Below the pieces are notes generated by a model, which saw nothing but the letters and a program-made list of their open reading frames with translations, was not told the DNA's origin and ran no database searches. Below, one piece after another: positions 26,237-34,905 of a DNA stretch of 64,000 nt. The position numbers and the translations under genes were made by a program. Position 1 is the first letter of the stretch; every line of letters starts with the position of its first letter. The DNA comes from Natrinema mahii (lineage in GTDB: Archaea > Halobacteriota > Halobacteria > Halobacteriales > Natrialbaceae): positions 272,878-336,877 of the forward strand of contig JHUT02000002.1 of NCBI GenBank assembly GCA_000690595.2, read 5' to 3'.

Positions 26237-26419
26237 CTACCCGGACCATTCGCCGGCGAGGTCACCGGCGATGTTCTGTCGCCACTGTTCGAACCCCTCC
26301 TCGCAATCGTTTTTCTCGTCGATGTGGTCGACGAAGCCGGCGCCGGGCGACGCGAGTTCGTCTCCGCAGAACGGGCACGTGACAGGGTCGGACCAGTCCG
26401 TCGTCGTGTTCACAGCCAT
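26237..26419 (-). CDS. small zinc-finger protein
   Basis: 60 aa with CPFCGDEL, then FVDHIDEKNDCEEGFEQW: a Cys-X2-Cys plus His/Cys set that can bind one zinc ion. The haloarchaeal zinc-finger miniprotein class includes many like this, roles mostly unknown. An AT-rich promoter (TATCATATAAG, ~26444-26454) precedes it. Confidence 0.75.
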   Translation of the reverse strand: MAVNTTTDWSDPVTCPFCGDELASPGAGFVDHIDEKNDCEEGFEQWRQNIAGDLAGEWSG

Positions 26420-26621
26420 TGGTACCGGAGTCTATCAGGAACTATCATATAAGTCTCGTCCGTTAGGATCTATTACAATTCGTATGTCATATTATGCCAT
26501 TAGTAGACGGATCGGCAGTACGAAACTGCGCTGACACCAGGCCTCGTCCGTCGTCCCATCGGACGTTCCCGACGCGTTTACAACACCAAGAGTTAACTCG
26601 ACTCATGAAGTATGGTATCAC

Positions 26622-26750
26622 ATGGCAGTTAGGGAGCAACGCGAGTACGAGTGCGTCGACTGCGGGCGGCGAGAAACGGTCGGCGACGCGCTCGTCAGCA
26701 CCTGTCCGCACTGCGGGGGCGAGATGCGTAACGTCGAGTTGATTCGGTAA
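26622..26750 (+). CDS. rubrerythrin-like zinc-ribbon miniprotein
   Basis: A 42-aa frame missing from longer-ORF listings: ATG 26622 to TAA 26750. Sequence starts MAVREQREYECVDCGRRETV and continues with STCPHCGGEMRN. CVDC and CPHC form a four-Cys zinc ribbon like the rubredoxin-like end of rubrerythrin. Such miniproteins are common in haloarchaea. Role unknown. Confidence 0.75.
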   Translation: MAVREQREYECVDCGRRETVGDALVSTCPHCGGEMRNVELIR

Positions 26751-26805
26751 GAGCCACCTTCCCGACGGTTCCGCCGATCTCGAGCGCCCGATAGCGGACG
26801 GGCCG

Positions 26806-29800
26806 TCAGCGAGCGAGCGCCATCGCGACGCCGACCAACAGGAGGCCGAGGAGGACGGCACCGGCCCCGACGGCTGTCTCACCGGTGAGGGCGGCAACGC
26901 CGCCCGCGACGACGCCCGCGCTGCCACCGCCCGCAGCGACCGCGGTCGGAAGCGCCACACCGGCAGTCGTCTCCTCGCGGACGGCCGCGAGGTCCGTCCG
27001 GAGCGACTCGAGATCGTCGGTTCGGTCCGCCCGTTCGTCGACGTCGTCGAGTCGCGCGTCGATGGAGTCGACCCGCTCCTCGAGATCGGACAGTCCCGCC
27101 GAAACCGTCCCGAACCGCTCGTCCAACGAGTCGATCTCGGCCTCGACCGACCCCAGGTCGTCGCCGAGCGCCCCCGTCTCGTCTTCGACCGCACGGACAT
27201 CGCTTCCGAGCGTCGCCACCTCGTCCTCGAGCGAGTCGACCGCCGACGCCGGCGGCATCGAATCGACGGACTCGGCGAGGTCGTCGTACGCCGCACGCAC
27301 CGACTCGAGACGCTCGGCGGTCGCGGACACCTCGTCCTCGAGAGTCGACAGGTCTTCGTCGCTGGTGGCGTCGTCGACCCGCTCCGTGAGGGTTTCGAGG
27401 TCGCTGCCGGTTTCTTCGAGGGCGGATTCGACCGTCTCGAGCGTCGCCGAAACGTCCGCGAGGCGGTCGTCGTGGTCGGCCAGCCGTCGATCGGTATCGT
27501 CGACCTCGGTCTCGAGCGCCGACACCGTCTCGGTGAGCGATTCGGTTTCGGACCCGAGGTCGTCCAGTCGTTCGTCGATCACCTCGAGGTCGGCGTCGAT
27601 CGCGTCGACGTCGTCGGCCACCGCCTCGATCCCGTCGGCGGTTTCGGTCACTGACTCCCGCACCGCCGCGAGCGTCTCCGGCGTGACAGCCTCCTCGTCG
27701 AGTCGGTCGACGGTCGCCTCGAGCTCCGAGAGGTCCGCGGCGATCTCGTCGGTCGCGGTGTCGATCCGGCCCTCGAGGTCCGACTCCGCCCGGCCGAGCC
27801 GCGTCTCGAGGTCGTCTTCGAGAGACGCGAGGGCGTCCGACAGCGCCGCGAGGTCGTCGGCGAGCCCGTCGACCGTCTCGGCGTCGGCGGTCCGATCCTC
27901 GAGGTCGGCCAGCGAGTCCGAAACGGTCGCTACCGTCCCGTCGACCTCCTCGAGGGCCGTCTCGAGAGCCGCCAGCTCCGCCGCGAGCCCGTCGACTCGC
28001 TCGTCGGTCGCCGCCCGATCCTCGAGGTTCGCGCGGGCATCCCGGGCGGCGTCGAGGTCACGCTCGAGCCTCTCGGTCCGGTCGTCCAGCCGCTCGCGAA
28101 CGGTCTCGAGGTCGGCCTCGACGGCCGCGATCCCCTCGTCGATCGCGGTCTCGATTTCGTCGACCCGCGCGTCGGTCCGCTCGGATCGCTCCTCGAGTCG
28201 GCCCGAGACGCCGTCGATCCGCGTCCGCAGTTCCTCGAGCCGTCCCGAGACCCCCTCGAGTCGGGTCTCGGTGCGGTCGGTCGCCGCTTCGAGGTCGTCG
28301 AGGGCTGCTGTCACCTCCGCGGTCGTCTCCTCGAGGGCTTCGAGATCGGCGTCGGTCGCCGCCGTTTCCTCGAGGACCTCGAGGTCGTCTCGAAGGTCGT
28401 CGAGGCCGTCCTCGGCCGTTTCCGCCCGCTCGGATACCGCGTCGAGATCGCTCCCAAGGTCGTCCAGTCGCTTCTCGATGGCGGCCCGCTCGTCGGCCGC
28501 GGTCGCGTCCAGTTCCGCCAGCTCGTCGTCGACGCCGCCGACGTCCGCCTCGAGGGCCGCGAGCGCGTCCGAGAGCGCCTCGAGATCGGTATCGAGCCGG
28601 TCGACGTCGTCCGAGACGTCCGCGACCGCCGACTCGTCGGCGTGCGTTTCGCTCTCGTCCGCGAGGTCGGCTAGTTCGTCGGCGAACGACTCGAGGCGCT
28701 CGTCGAGTTCGTCGACCGTGTCGGCCGGCGCGGTCCGCTCCTCGACGTACTCGAGGTCCTCGATCAGTTCCTCGACGTCCGCCCGGACCGACTCGATCTC
28801 CGCGTCGCGATCGGCGAGCCGATCGAACAACTGGTCGATGGCGTCGTCGCTGGGGTCGGTGCGTGACGGCTCGTCGAAGGCGAGTTCGGTCGGCCCGCCG
28901 GCGGTCGTCGACTCCTCGTCGTCCCCCGAGTCGTCGGTAGCGGCGCTCGGGGGAGTGACGGCATCCCCATCGTCGCCGCCGGCCGCCGGGTCGTCCCACG
29001 TGATCGCCTCGTAGGCATCGACGTCGTCGTTCGCCGCCGCGAGGGCACCCCTGACGGCGCTTTCCGCGGGCGCGTCGGCGAGTCGGACGCCGCGGACCGA
29101 AAACGGGAGCGCGGCCGCGTCGAACCGGCCGCCGAACAGGTACTCGACGCCCTCGACCGCGCCCGCTCCCGCGATGGCGATCGGGACGGACAGCCCCTCC
29201 TGGACGTCGCTCTCGTCGGCTTCCTCCCGGATCGCGTCGATCAACGCGGCGATCAGTTCGTCGAACGCTCCCGCGAGCGCGCTCTCGATCCCGCCGGCGG
29301 CCGCGTCCGGATCGAGCGTGAACTCCTCGAGGACGCCGGCGATCCGTCCCGGCTCGTGGCCCGTTTCGGCGGCCGCCCGCTCGACGAGCCACTCCCGACC
29401 CTTCGCGAGCGAGCAGGTCATCGCCGGCACGCCGTAGTACGCAAGCGTCGCGTTCGTGGTCCGGGCCCCAAGGTTGATCCCGAGCCCGGTGTAGTTGTCG
29501 CCGGCCAGTTGGTCGTAGATCACCGCGAACCCCGTGCTGATCGGCGTCGCCTCGAGGCCGCGATCGGCCAGCGCGGCCTCGACCGCCTCGCGATGCGCAT
29601 CGGTCGAGACCGTCGCATCGACCCGCGGCCCCGGCGTCGTATAACAGAGCCGTTCGTCGGACACCTCCTCGAGTAAGTCGCCGACGACGGCGTCCAGCGC
29701 GGGCGTCGCGTACGCCGTCGTCTCCGCCGCGAGGACGCCGCCGTCGAACACCGACCGGGGCTCCTCGTCGGTCTCGTCGGCGACCGTCCGGGCGTCGTCG

Positions 29801-29979
29801 CCGACTACGTACGTCGTTCCGTCCGCACGTATCGTGTGTTCCTCGGGGATCCCTGCCGCCTCGAGGGCGGCGTCGTCGACCGGAGCGACGACCGGCGGGA
29901 CCGCGTCGATCCCCTCCCCTCCGTCCGCGTCGGTAGCGGCCCGTACCGTCCCCGGGCCGATGTCGAGACCGTATGCCAT
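26806..29979 (-). CDS. actin-like ATPase domain + long coiled coil + membrane anchor
   Basis: A 1057-aa protein with three parts. Residues 1-330 look like an actin/MreB/Hsp70-type ATPase: phosphate-1 loop YGLDIGPGTVRAATDAD, phosphate-2-like GLGINLGARTTNATLAYYG and adenosine-like PIAIAGAGAVEGVEYLFGG. The usual Asp of the phosphate-2 loop is Asn here. After an acidic linker, ~residues 375-1000 are heptad-rich coiled coil (LDDLRDDLEVLEETAATDAD and many similar repeats). The last ~50 residues hold two hydrophobic helices (ALPTAVAAGGGSAGVVAGGV; GAVLLGLLLVGVAMALA). I infer a membrane-tethered cytoskeletal or scaffolding protein; no experimental match is claimed. Confidence 0.75.
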   Translation of the reverse strand: MAYGLDIGPGTVRAATDADGGEGIDAVPPVVAPVDDAALEAAGIPEEHTIRADGTTYVVGDDARTVADETDEEPRSVFDGGVLAAETTAYATPALDAVVGDLLEEVSDERLCYTTPGPRVDATVSTDAHREAVEAALADRGLEATPISTGFAVIYDQLAGDNYTGLGINLGARTTNATLAYYGVPAMTCSLAKGREWLVERAAAETGHEPGRIAGVLEEFTLDPDAAAGGIESALAGAFDELIAALIDAIREEADESDVQEGLSVPIAIAGAGAVEGVEYLFGGRFDAAALPFSVRGVRLADAPAESAVRGALAAANDDVDAYEAITWDDPAAGGDDGDAVTPPSAATDDSGDDEESTTAGGPTELAFDEPSRTDPSDDAIDQLFDRLADRDAEIESVRADVEELIEDLEYVEERTAPADTVDELDERLESFADELADLADESETHADESAVADVSDDVDRLDTDLEALSDALAALEADVGGVDDELAELDATAADERAAIEKRLDDLGSDLDAVSERAETAEDGLDDLRDDLEVLEETAATDADLEALEETTAEVTAALDDLEAATDRTETRLEGVSGRLEELRTRIDGVSGRLEERSERTDARVDEIETAIDEGIAAVEADLETVRERLDDRTERLERDLDAARDARANLEDRAATDERVDGLAAELAALETALEEVDGTVATVSDSLADLEDRTADAETVDGLADDLAALSDALASLEDDLETRLGRAESDLEGRIDTATDEIAADLSELEATVDRLDEEAVTPETLAAVRESVTETADGIEAVADDVDAIDADLEVIDERLDDLGSETESLTETVSALETEVDDTDRRLADHDDRLADVSATLETVESALEETGSDLETLTERVDDATSDEDLSTLEDEVSATAERLESVRAAYDDLAESVDSMPPASAVDSLEDEVATLGSDVRAVEDETGALGDDLGSVEAEIDSLDERFGTVSAGLSDLEERVDSIDARLDDVDERADRTDDLESLRTDLAAVREETTAGVALPTAVAAGGGSAGVVAGGVAALTGETAVGAGAVLLGLLLVGVAMALAR

Positions 29980-30312
29980 GCCCCCGGCAACTTCGACCGC
30001 CCTATTGGAAGTTTGCCCCCCAGTACCAGATGTGAAAATCGGCGCTGCCGACCCCGTCGGTCGCCACCACCGACGGCAGCAACGATCACTGCCACTCCCG
30101 ACGGACTATCGACGATTAGAATTATTTCTGACTCGAGTACTCATTGACAATTATCAGAACAAATATTGTTTTCGGCCCAGTAATGAGACCGTTACACACG
30201 GCCGTCTCCGGGCTAGAAACCGCCATACGTCACTCGGTCACTGGGTAGGTCCTGACACACGACGACGAAAATCCTTCACGTTTATGCATCAGGAAGATGG
30301 TGACTTAGGTGT
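29980..30312. promoter_or_regulatory. divergent promoter region of pckA and the actin-like gene
   Basis: No gene in these ~330 bp. An AT-rich dyad ACAAT-N13-ATTGT lies at ~30147-30169. A TATA-like GTTTATGCA stands ~30-35 bp before the pckA ATG. A regulator of gluconeogenesis could bind here, but I found no clear TrmB-type TACT-N7-GAGTA site. Confidence 0.4.
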
Positions 30313-31827
30313 ATGTCTGAAACCGGGACGGAGTCCCGTCCGCTGGTCCGACAGCTTCCGGATCCAACCACAGCGTCGAACGTCCGGTATAACCCGTCGC
30401 TCGAGGAACTGCGCGACCTCGCCGACCACGAGGAGACGACCACCGAGTTCGGGTCGCCTTCCTACGTCAGCGAGTACCGCTCGCGGAGCGCCGATCGGAC
30501 GAAAAACGCCGTCGACGACGAGTTCGACGAGCGCGATCACGAACTGATCGACGACGCCGTCGACCGCACCGGCGAGGTCGAGTTCGTCTGCGTCGACCGA
30601 CTGATGGGGCGCCATCCCGAGGCGTCGTTTTGCTGTCGGCTCTTCGTTCCCGTCGAACACGCTCGCATCGCCTACGCGTGGGCGAACCTGTTCGAGCCCG
30701 CCGACGGTCGGGACCCGGACCTCTATACGGTCCAGCTTCCCGACTACGACGAGACTGCCATCCGCGTGCTTCCCGACACCGGCTTCACCGCCGTGTTAGG
30801 CAGCGACTACACCGGCGAAGCCAAAAAGTCGTTCCTCCGGCTGTTCATGTACCGGATCAAACAGCAGGGCGGGCTGGGCCTCCACGCGGGAAGCAAACGG
30901 GTCCGCGTCCGCGACGCCGACGACGACCTGCGAACCGTCGGGCAGGTCTTCATGGGGCTGTCCGCGACCGGCAAGTCGACGCTTACCTCCCACGGCTGCT
31001 GGCTCGAGGACCCCGAGGACGCCTCGATGCTGCAGGACGACGTCTGTGGCCTGCTCTCTGACGGCTCCGTCGCCGGCAGCGAGGGTCAGGGGCTGTTCAT
31101 CAAGACGATCGGCCTCGGCGAGGACGAACAGCCCGAACTCTACGAGGCCGCGACCGACGAGTCGGCGATCCTCGAGAACGTCGCCGTCGACGACGACGAC
31201 GGCACCGTCGACTTCGACGAGGACCGCTACACCTCGAACTCCCGCGCGATCATCCAGCGCGACCAGCTCGAGAGCGCCGACGAGGAGATCGACCTCGGGA
31301 GCATGGATCAGGCCTTCTTCATCACCCGAAACCCCCTGATGCCGCCGGTCGCCAAGCTCGACGAGGAGCAGGCGGCTGTCGCCTTCATGCTCGGCGAGTC
31401 GATCGAGACCAGCGCGGGCGACCCCTCCCGCGCCGGCGAGTCGATCCGCGTCGTCGGGACCAACCCCTTCATCGTCGGCCCGGAGGGCGAGGAGGGCAAC
31501 ATCTTCCACGAGCTGATCGACATCCTCGACGTCGACTGCTACGTCATCAACACGGGCTATCTCGGCGACAAGTCCACGGACATCGGCGTCACCGAGTCGG
31601 TGACGATCCTCACCGAGGCCGCCCGCGGCACCATCGAATGGACGTACGACGAGCGGATGGGCCTGACCATCCCCGAGTCGATCCCGGAACTCGACATCGA
31701 GGACTACTACGTCCCCGACCACGTCGACGACTACGAGGACGCGCTCGCCGAACTGCGCGCCGAGCGCCGCGAGTACCTCGAGCAGTTCGACGAGCTTCGC
31801 GAGGAGATCAAAGACGCCGTCTACTGA
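30313..31827 (+). CDS. pckA: phosphoenolpyruvate carboxykinase (ATP)
   Basis: A 504-aa enzyme making PEP and CO2 from oxaloacetate and ATP, the entry to gluconeogenesis. The P-loop GLSATGKSTLTSH lies at ~215-227; DDVCGLLSDGS supplies metal-binding Asps; GLGLHAGSKR and INTGYLGDKSTDIGVTES fit the ATP-type family. Archaea vary between ATP and GTP enzymes; the kinase-1a loop here indicates ATP. Followed by a degenerate family-2 palindrome. Confidence 0.93.
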   Translation: MSETGTESRPLVRQLPDPTTASNVRYNPSLEELRDLADHEETTTEFGSPSYVSEYRSRSADRTKNAVDDEFDERDHELIDDAVDRTGEVEFVCVDRLMGRHPEASFCCRLFVPVEHARIAYAWANLFEPADGRDPDLYTVQLPDYDETAIRVLPDTGFTAVLGSDYTGEAKKSFLRLFMYRIKQQGGLGLHAGSKRVRVRDADDDLRTVGQVFMGLSATGKSTLTSHGCWLEDPEDASMLQDDVCGLLSDGSVAGSEGQGLFIKTIGLGEDEQPELYEAATDESAILENVAVDDDDGTVDFDEDRYTSNSRAIIQRDQLESADEEIDLGSMDQAFFITRNPLMPPVAKLDEEQAAVAFMLGESIETSAGDPSRAGESIRVVGTNPFIVGPEGEEGNIFHELIDILDVDCYVINTGYLGDKSTDIGVTESVTILTEAARGTIEWTYDERMGLTIPESIPELDIEDYYVPDHVDDYEDALAELRAERREYLEQFDELREEIKDAVY

Positions 31828-31876
31828 TCGCCAGTTTCGGTATCGGATCGGTCACAACCGACTTCTCCCGGACTTC

Positions 31877-31963
31877 AGACTGAAACGATTCCCCTGTCCG
31901 TCATTGCAGGTGGGGCCGCGACTGTCCTGCGCTCTCTCCGATAAATCGGCACGACAAACCGTA
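31877..31963. repeat. degenerate palindromic repeat family 2, copy 3
   Basis: Starts AGAC. CTGTCCGTCATT matches copy 1, while CCGCGACTGTCCTGCG and CGACAAACCGT match copy 2 (CCGCGACCGTCCTGCG, CGACAGTCCGT). The arms are too diverged to pair perfectly. It lies ~50 bp after the pckA stop, again on the 3' side of a gene. Confidence 0.55.
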
Positions 31964-32044
31964 TGTCGCCCGATCTTCGAGCGGCGAGGCAGCACTTGCC
32001 GCGCACGGATACCGTTATATGTGTCGAGTTCCCACGGATCAGTA

Positions 32045-32236
32045 ATGAGCGCACAGGTACGGAAACCGACCGCGAGAGTCTGCGAAGAATGTGGTCGAGT
32101 CGAACGATGGGACGAGAACCTCGAGGCCTGGCAACTCGCGCTCGAGGACGACGAGAAGCAGGTCGGCAACCCACACTGCATCCACGAGTGGGACATCAAC
32201 GGTACGTTCAACCCGGTCAACGGCGACCACGGGTAG
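32045..32236 (+). CDS. HEWD-motif small zinc-binding protein
   Basis: 63 aa. CEECGRVERWDENLEAWQLA has a CxxC; CIHEWDINGTFNPVNG supplies a further Cys and His, so one zinc site is plausible. This matches a small haloarchaeal family known by its HEWD motif. TATA-like TTATATG (32013-32019) lies ~26-32 bp upstream of the ATG at 32045. Role unknown. Confidence 0.7.
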   Translation: MSAQVRKPTARVCEECGRVERWDENLEAWQLALEDDEKQVGNPHCIHEWDINGTFNPVNGDHG

Positions 32237-32300
32237 CCCGGCCGACGACGGCGTCTCCCGCGACGGGACGCTTTTTGCTCCCTCGAGCGTAGCGTCGGGC

Positions 32301-32603
32301 ATGCCGACCATCTACATCACAGCACCGCCCGAGGCTGCCGAGGAGATCGCCGAGACGCTCGTCGCGGAACGCCTCGCAGCCTGCGTCAACCAACTCGAGG
32401 CGACCTCGACGTACCACTGGGAGGGGACAGTGCATCGCGACGAAGAGGTCGTCCTGCTTGCAAAGACAACCGACGACGCCGACGACGACCTCGTCGACCG
32501 CGTCTTGGAACTGCATCCCGACGACGTGCCCTGTATCGAACGCTTCGACGAATGTGACGTCCTCGAGTCGTTCGCGACGTGGCGCGCCGACAGCGTCGCG
32601 TAG
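32301..32603 (+). CDS. cutA: divalent cation tolerance protein CutA
   Basis: 100 aa covered by the CutA1 fold: PTIYITAPPEAAEEIAETLV, then LAACVNQLEATSTYHWEGTV, the family hallmark, with Cys and Trp conserved. CutA forms a very stable trimer linked to copper tolerance in bacteria; in archaea its role is unclear. Stands alone between the HEWD gene and rpl11. Confidence 0.92.
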   Translation: MPTIYITAPPEAAEEIAETLVAERLAACVNQLEATSTYHWEGTVHRDEEVVLLAKTTDDADDDLVDRVLELHPDDVPCIERFDECDVLESFATWRADSVA

Positions 32604-32663
32604 TGACGTGGACCGGGCCCGCACGTGAGTCGGTCACAGACGATGACTGCACGAATTAGCAAC

Positions 32664-32672
32664 CCTTAAAAC
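32664..32672 (+). promoter_or_regulatory. rpl11 TATA box
   Basis: CCTTAAAAC lies 23-31 bp upstream of the rpl11 ATG, spacing expected for a leaderless or near-leaderless transcript. Confidence 0.5.
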
Positions 32673-32694
32673 TCGCGCACGGGTTGTGACGGGT

Positions 32695-33183
32695 ATGGCT
32701 GGAACCATCGAAGTGCTCGTTCCGGGTGGCCAGGCCAACCCTGGCCCGCCGCTCGGTCCCGAGCTCGGACCGACCCCCGTCGACGTGCAGGCCGTCGTAC
32801 AGGAGATCAACGACCAGACCGAAGCGTTCGACGGGACCGAAGTCCCCGTCACCGTCGACTACGACGACGACGGCTCCTTCGAGATCGACGTCGGCGTCCC
32901 GCCGACGGCCGAACTCGTCAAGGACGAGGCCGGCTTCGAGACGGGCAGCGGCGAGCCCCAGAAGGACTTCGTCGCCGACCTCTCGGTCGATCAGGTCAAA
33001 CAGATCGCCGAGCAGAAACACCCCGACCTGCTGGCCTACGACCTCCGCAACGCGGCCAAGGAAGTCGTCGGTACCTGCGCCTCGATGGGCGTCACCATCG
33101 AGGGCAACGACGCTCGAGAGTTCAAGGAGCGCGTCGACGACGGCGAGTACGACGACGTTCTCGTGGACGAAGCGGCAGCGTAG
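32695..33183 (+). CDS. rpl11: 50S ribosomal protein L11
   Basis: A 162-aa archaeal uL11. VLVPGGQANPGPPLGPELGP is the conserved N-terminal signature; the C-terminal domain (KQIAEQKHPDLLAYDLRNAA) binds 23S rRNA at the GTPase centre. The start at 32695 follows the TATA box; an in-frame ATG at 32686 is possible. As in other haloarchaea it is separate from L1-L10-L12, here by ~1.1 kb with a membrane protein gene between them. Confidence 0.95.
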   Translation: MAGTIEVLVPGGQANPGPPLGPELGPTPVDVQAVVQEINDQTEAFDGTEVPVTVDYDDDGSFEIDVGVPPTAELVKDEAGFETGSGEPQKDFVADLSVDQVKQIAEQKHPDLLAYDLRNAAKEVVGTCASMGVTIEGNDAREFKERVDDGEYDDVLVDEAAA

Positions 33184-33394
33184 TCCACACCCGCTCGGAA
33201 CACGAGCACAGCGAGTGTTCCGTTGGACTCGTCGATAGAGCGGACGCGTAATCGACGGGCGCTCGAGACGCGACCGCAGCGAGTATTTCTCCGTTCTTCC
33301 GACCGGGTAGCGGTGGCATCGCCGCTCGAGGGCGTCGACGCTCGCTCGAGTCGTCGCAAGTGGAAGGCGAGAATCAGCGGGGTAGCGGGCCGAA

Positions 33395-34000
33395 TCAGAT
33401 CTTGTTCGCGGGCGGAACGGTCCGGTCGTCGGGGCGGGCCGCGCCGACGCCGCCGACCAGCACGCGGGCGCTGGCACCGATGCCGAGCGCGCCGGCGAGG
33501 GCGGCGACGGCGACGGTCGCCGGGAACACCAAGCCAGCGGCCCCATGGATGAGCCCACCGATCAGAATCCCGATCCAGAGGCGGTCGCGGCCGACCATCG
33601 CAGCCGCGTTGCGCCCGAGGGTGGTAAACCCGATCGCGATCGCGGCCGGCAGGACCGTCACCCCGAGGATAACCAGCGGGATGCCGAAGAACGTCCCGAC
33701 GCTCGTGTCGACGATGAGATACCCCGTGCCCGCGAGCCCGGCCACGACGAGCAGGCTCGGCAGTCCGAGACAGATCGAGATGACTGGACTGCGCCGGGAT
33801 TTCGCGACCGCCCGCGTCCCGACGTTCTGGAACAGTCCCAGCACGACCATCGCGACGAGGACCGTCCCCACGAACTGGATCCCCGCCCGCAAGAGCGGGT
33901 CGAGCGACCGATACGCCTCGAGTTCACCGCCAGCCGCCGGCACGGCGATCGAACCGAGTACCGCCGGCCCGATACTGGTATATAAGTCTAATGTCCACAT
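33395..34000 (-). CDS. polytopic membrane protein, unknown
   Basis: 201 aa with about five helices (AGIQFVGTVLVAMVVLGLFQ; ISICLGLPSLLVVAGLAGTG; GIPLVILGVTVLPAAIAIGF; LWIGILIGGLIHGAAGLVFP; ATVAVAALAGALGIGA). It lies on the opposite strand between rpl11 and rpl1. Its promoter is the AT-rich stretch just past 34000 (TATAAGTC near 33981 is inside the gene start). Family not recognised. Confidence 0.7.
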   Translation of the reverse strand: MWTLDLYTSIGPAVLGSIAVPAAGGELEAYRSLDPLLRAGIQFVGTVLVAMVVLGLFQNVGTRAVAKSRRSPVISICLGLPSLLVVAGLAGTGYLIVDTSVGTFFGIPLVILGVTVLPAAIAIGFTTLGRNAAAMVGRDRLWIGILIGGLIHGAAGLVFPATVAVAALAGALGIGASARVLVGGVGAARPDDRTVPPANKI

Positions 34001-34187
34001 GAGCGTATGGTATACTACATCGCATAATAGAACTTTCGGTGCGAGCGACTGTAACGGTCACCTGACTGAACCGATCACGGCACTAACTAGATTCGGAACC
34101 GTTCGGCAGCTATCGAACAGATCACGCGGCGATACCCCCGTGTGCGGCCGTGAGGCGAGCGCGCGGGTAGTTCGACGGGTTTAAGTT

Positions 34188-34272
34188 CGGGATGGCACTT
34201 GGTTCAGAAGAGACAGGCATCGCCTGTTTCACTGACCCGTAGGAGCAGTCCTGCGTACTACGGAGGTGAACG
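34188..34272 (+). promoter_or_regulatory. rpl1 operon leader, probable L1 autoregulatory site
   Basis: The leader holds GGGATGGCACTTGG followed by a near-perfect hairpin GAGACAGGC-ATC-GCCTGTTTC (34210-34230), then a strong Shine-Dalgarno GGAGGTGA at 34262-34269. In Halobacterium and Methanococcus the L1 operon leader imitates the 23S rRNA L1 site and L1 represses translation (established knowledge). I infer the same here. The long leader and SD contrast with the leaderless genes around it. The exact transcription start is uncertain. Confidence 0.55.
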
Positions 34273-34905
34273 ATGGCAGATTCGGATATTGAAACAGCAG
34301 TAGCCCGCGCACTCGAGGACTCGCCGGACCGGAACTTTACCGAGACGGTAGACCTCGCGATTAATCTGCGCGACTTAGACCTGAACGAACCGTCGAACCG
34401 CGTTGACGAGTCGATCGTCCTGCCGGCCGGAACCGGCCAGGAGACCCGCATCGTCGTCATCGCCGAGGGAGAGACCGCAGTCCGCGCCGAGGAGGCGGCG
34501 GACGACGTTCTCTCGGCAGATGACGTGGCGGATCTGGACGACGACGAGGCCAAGGATATGGCCGACGAGACGGACTTCTTCATCGCCGAAGAGGCGATGA
34601 TGCAAGACATCGCCCGGCACCTGGGTACCATTCTCGGTCCCCGGGGGAAGATGCCGGACCCGCTCTCGCCCGACGACGACGTCGTCGAAACCGTCAACCG
34701 GCTCAAAAACACCGTGCAGCTTCGCTCCGGCGACCGACGAACCTTCCACACCCTCGTCGGTGCCGAGGACATGGACGCCGAAGATATCGGCGACAACATC
34801 GACGTCATCCTGCGACGCCTGCACGCCGACCTCGAGAAGGGGCCCCAGAACATCGACGCCGTCTACGTCAAGACGACGATGGGGCCGTCCGTGGAGGTGG
34901 CCTAA
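34273..34905 (+). CDS. rpl1: 50S ribosomal protein L1
   Basis: A 210-aa archaeal uL1. [20 protein letters not shown] and [20 protein letters not shown] are family signatures; the C-terminus [11 protein letters not shown] returns to the rRNA-binding domain. L1 forms the mobile stalk beside the E site and probably represses its own operon through the leader. The stop is directly followed by the rpl10 start. Confidence 0.95.
   Translation: MADSDIETAVARALEDSPDRNFTETVDLAINLRDLDLNEPSNRVDESIVLPAGTGQETRIVVIAEGETAVRAEEAADDVLSADDVADLDDDEAKDMADETDFFIAEEAMMQDIARHLGTILGPRGKMPDPLSPDDDVVETVNRLKNTVQLRSGDRRTFHTLVGAEDMDAEDIGDNIDVILRRLHADLEKGPQNIDAVYVKTTMGPSVEVA

Noticed and set aside
26885-29014. 709-aa Ser/Arg-rich plus-strand frame opposite the coiled-coil protein
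   Set aside because: Antisense of Asp/Leu/Glu heptads gives Ser/Arg runs; no protein-like pattern.
30139-30169. Possible TrmB operator before pckA
   Set aside because: TACT is not followed by GAGTA at 7-8 bp spacing; only a loose AT dyad remains.
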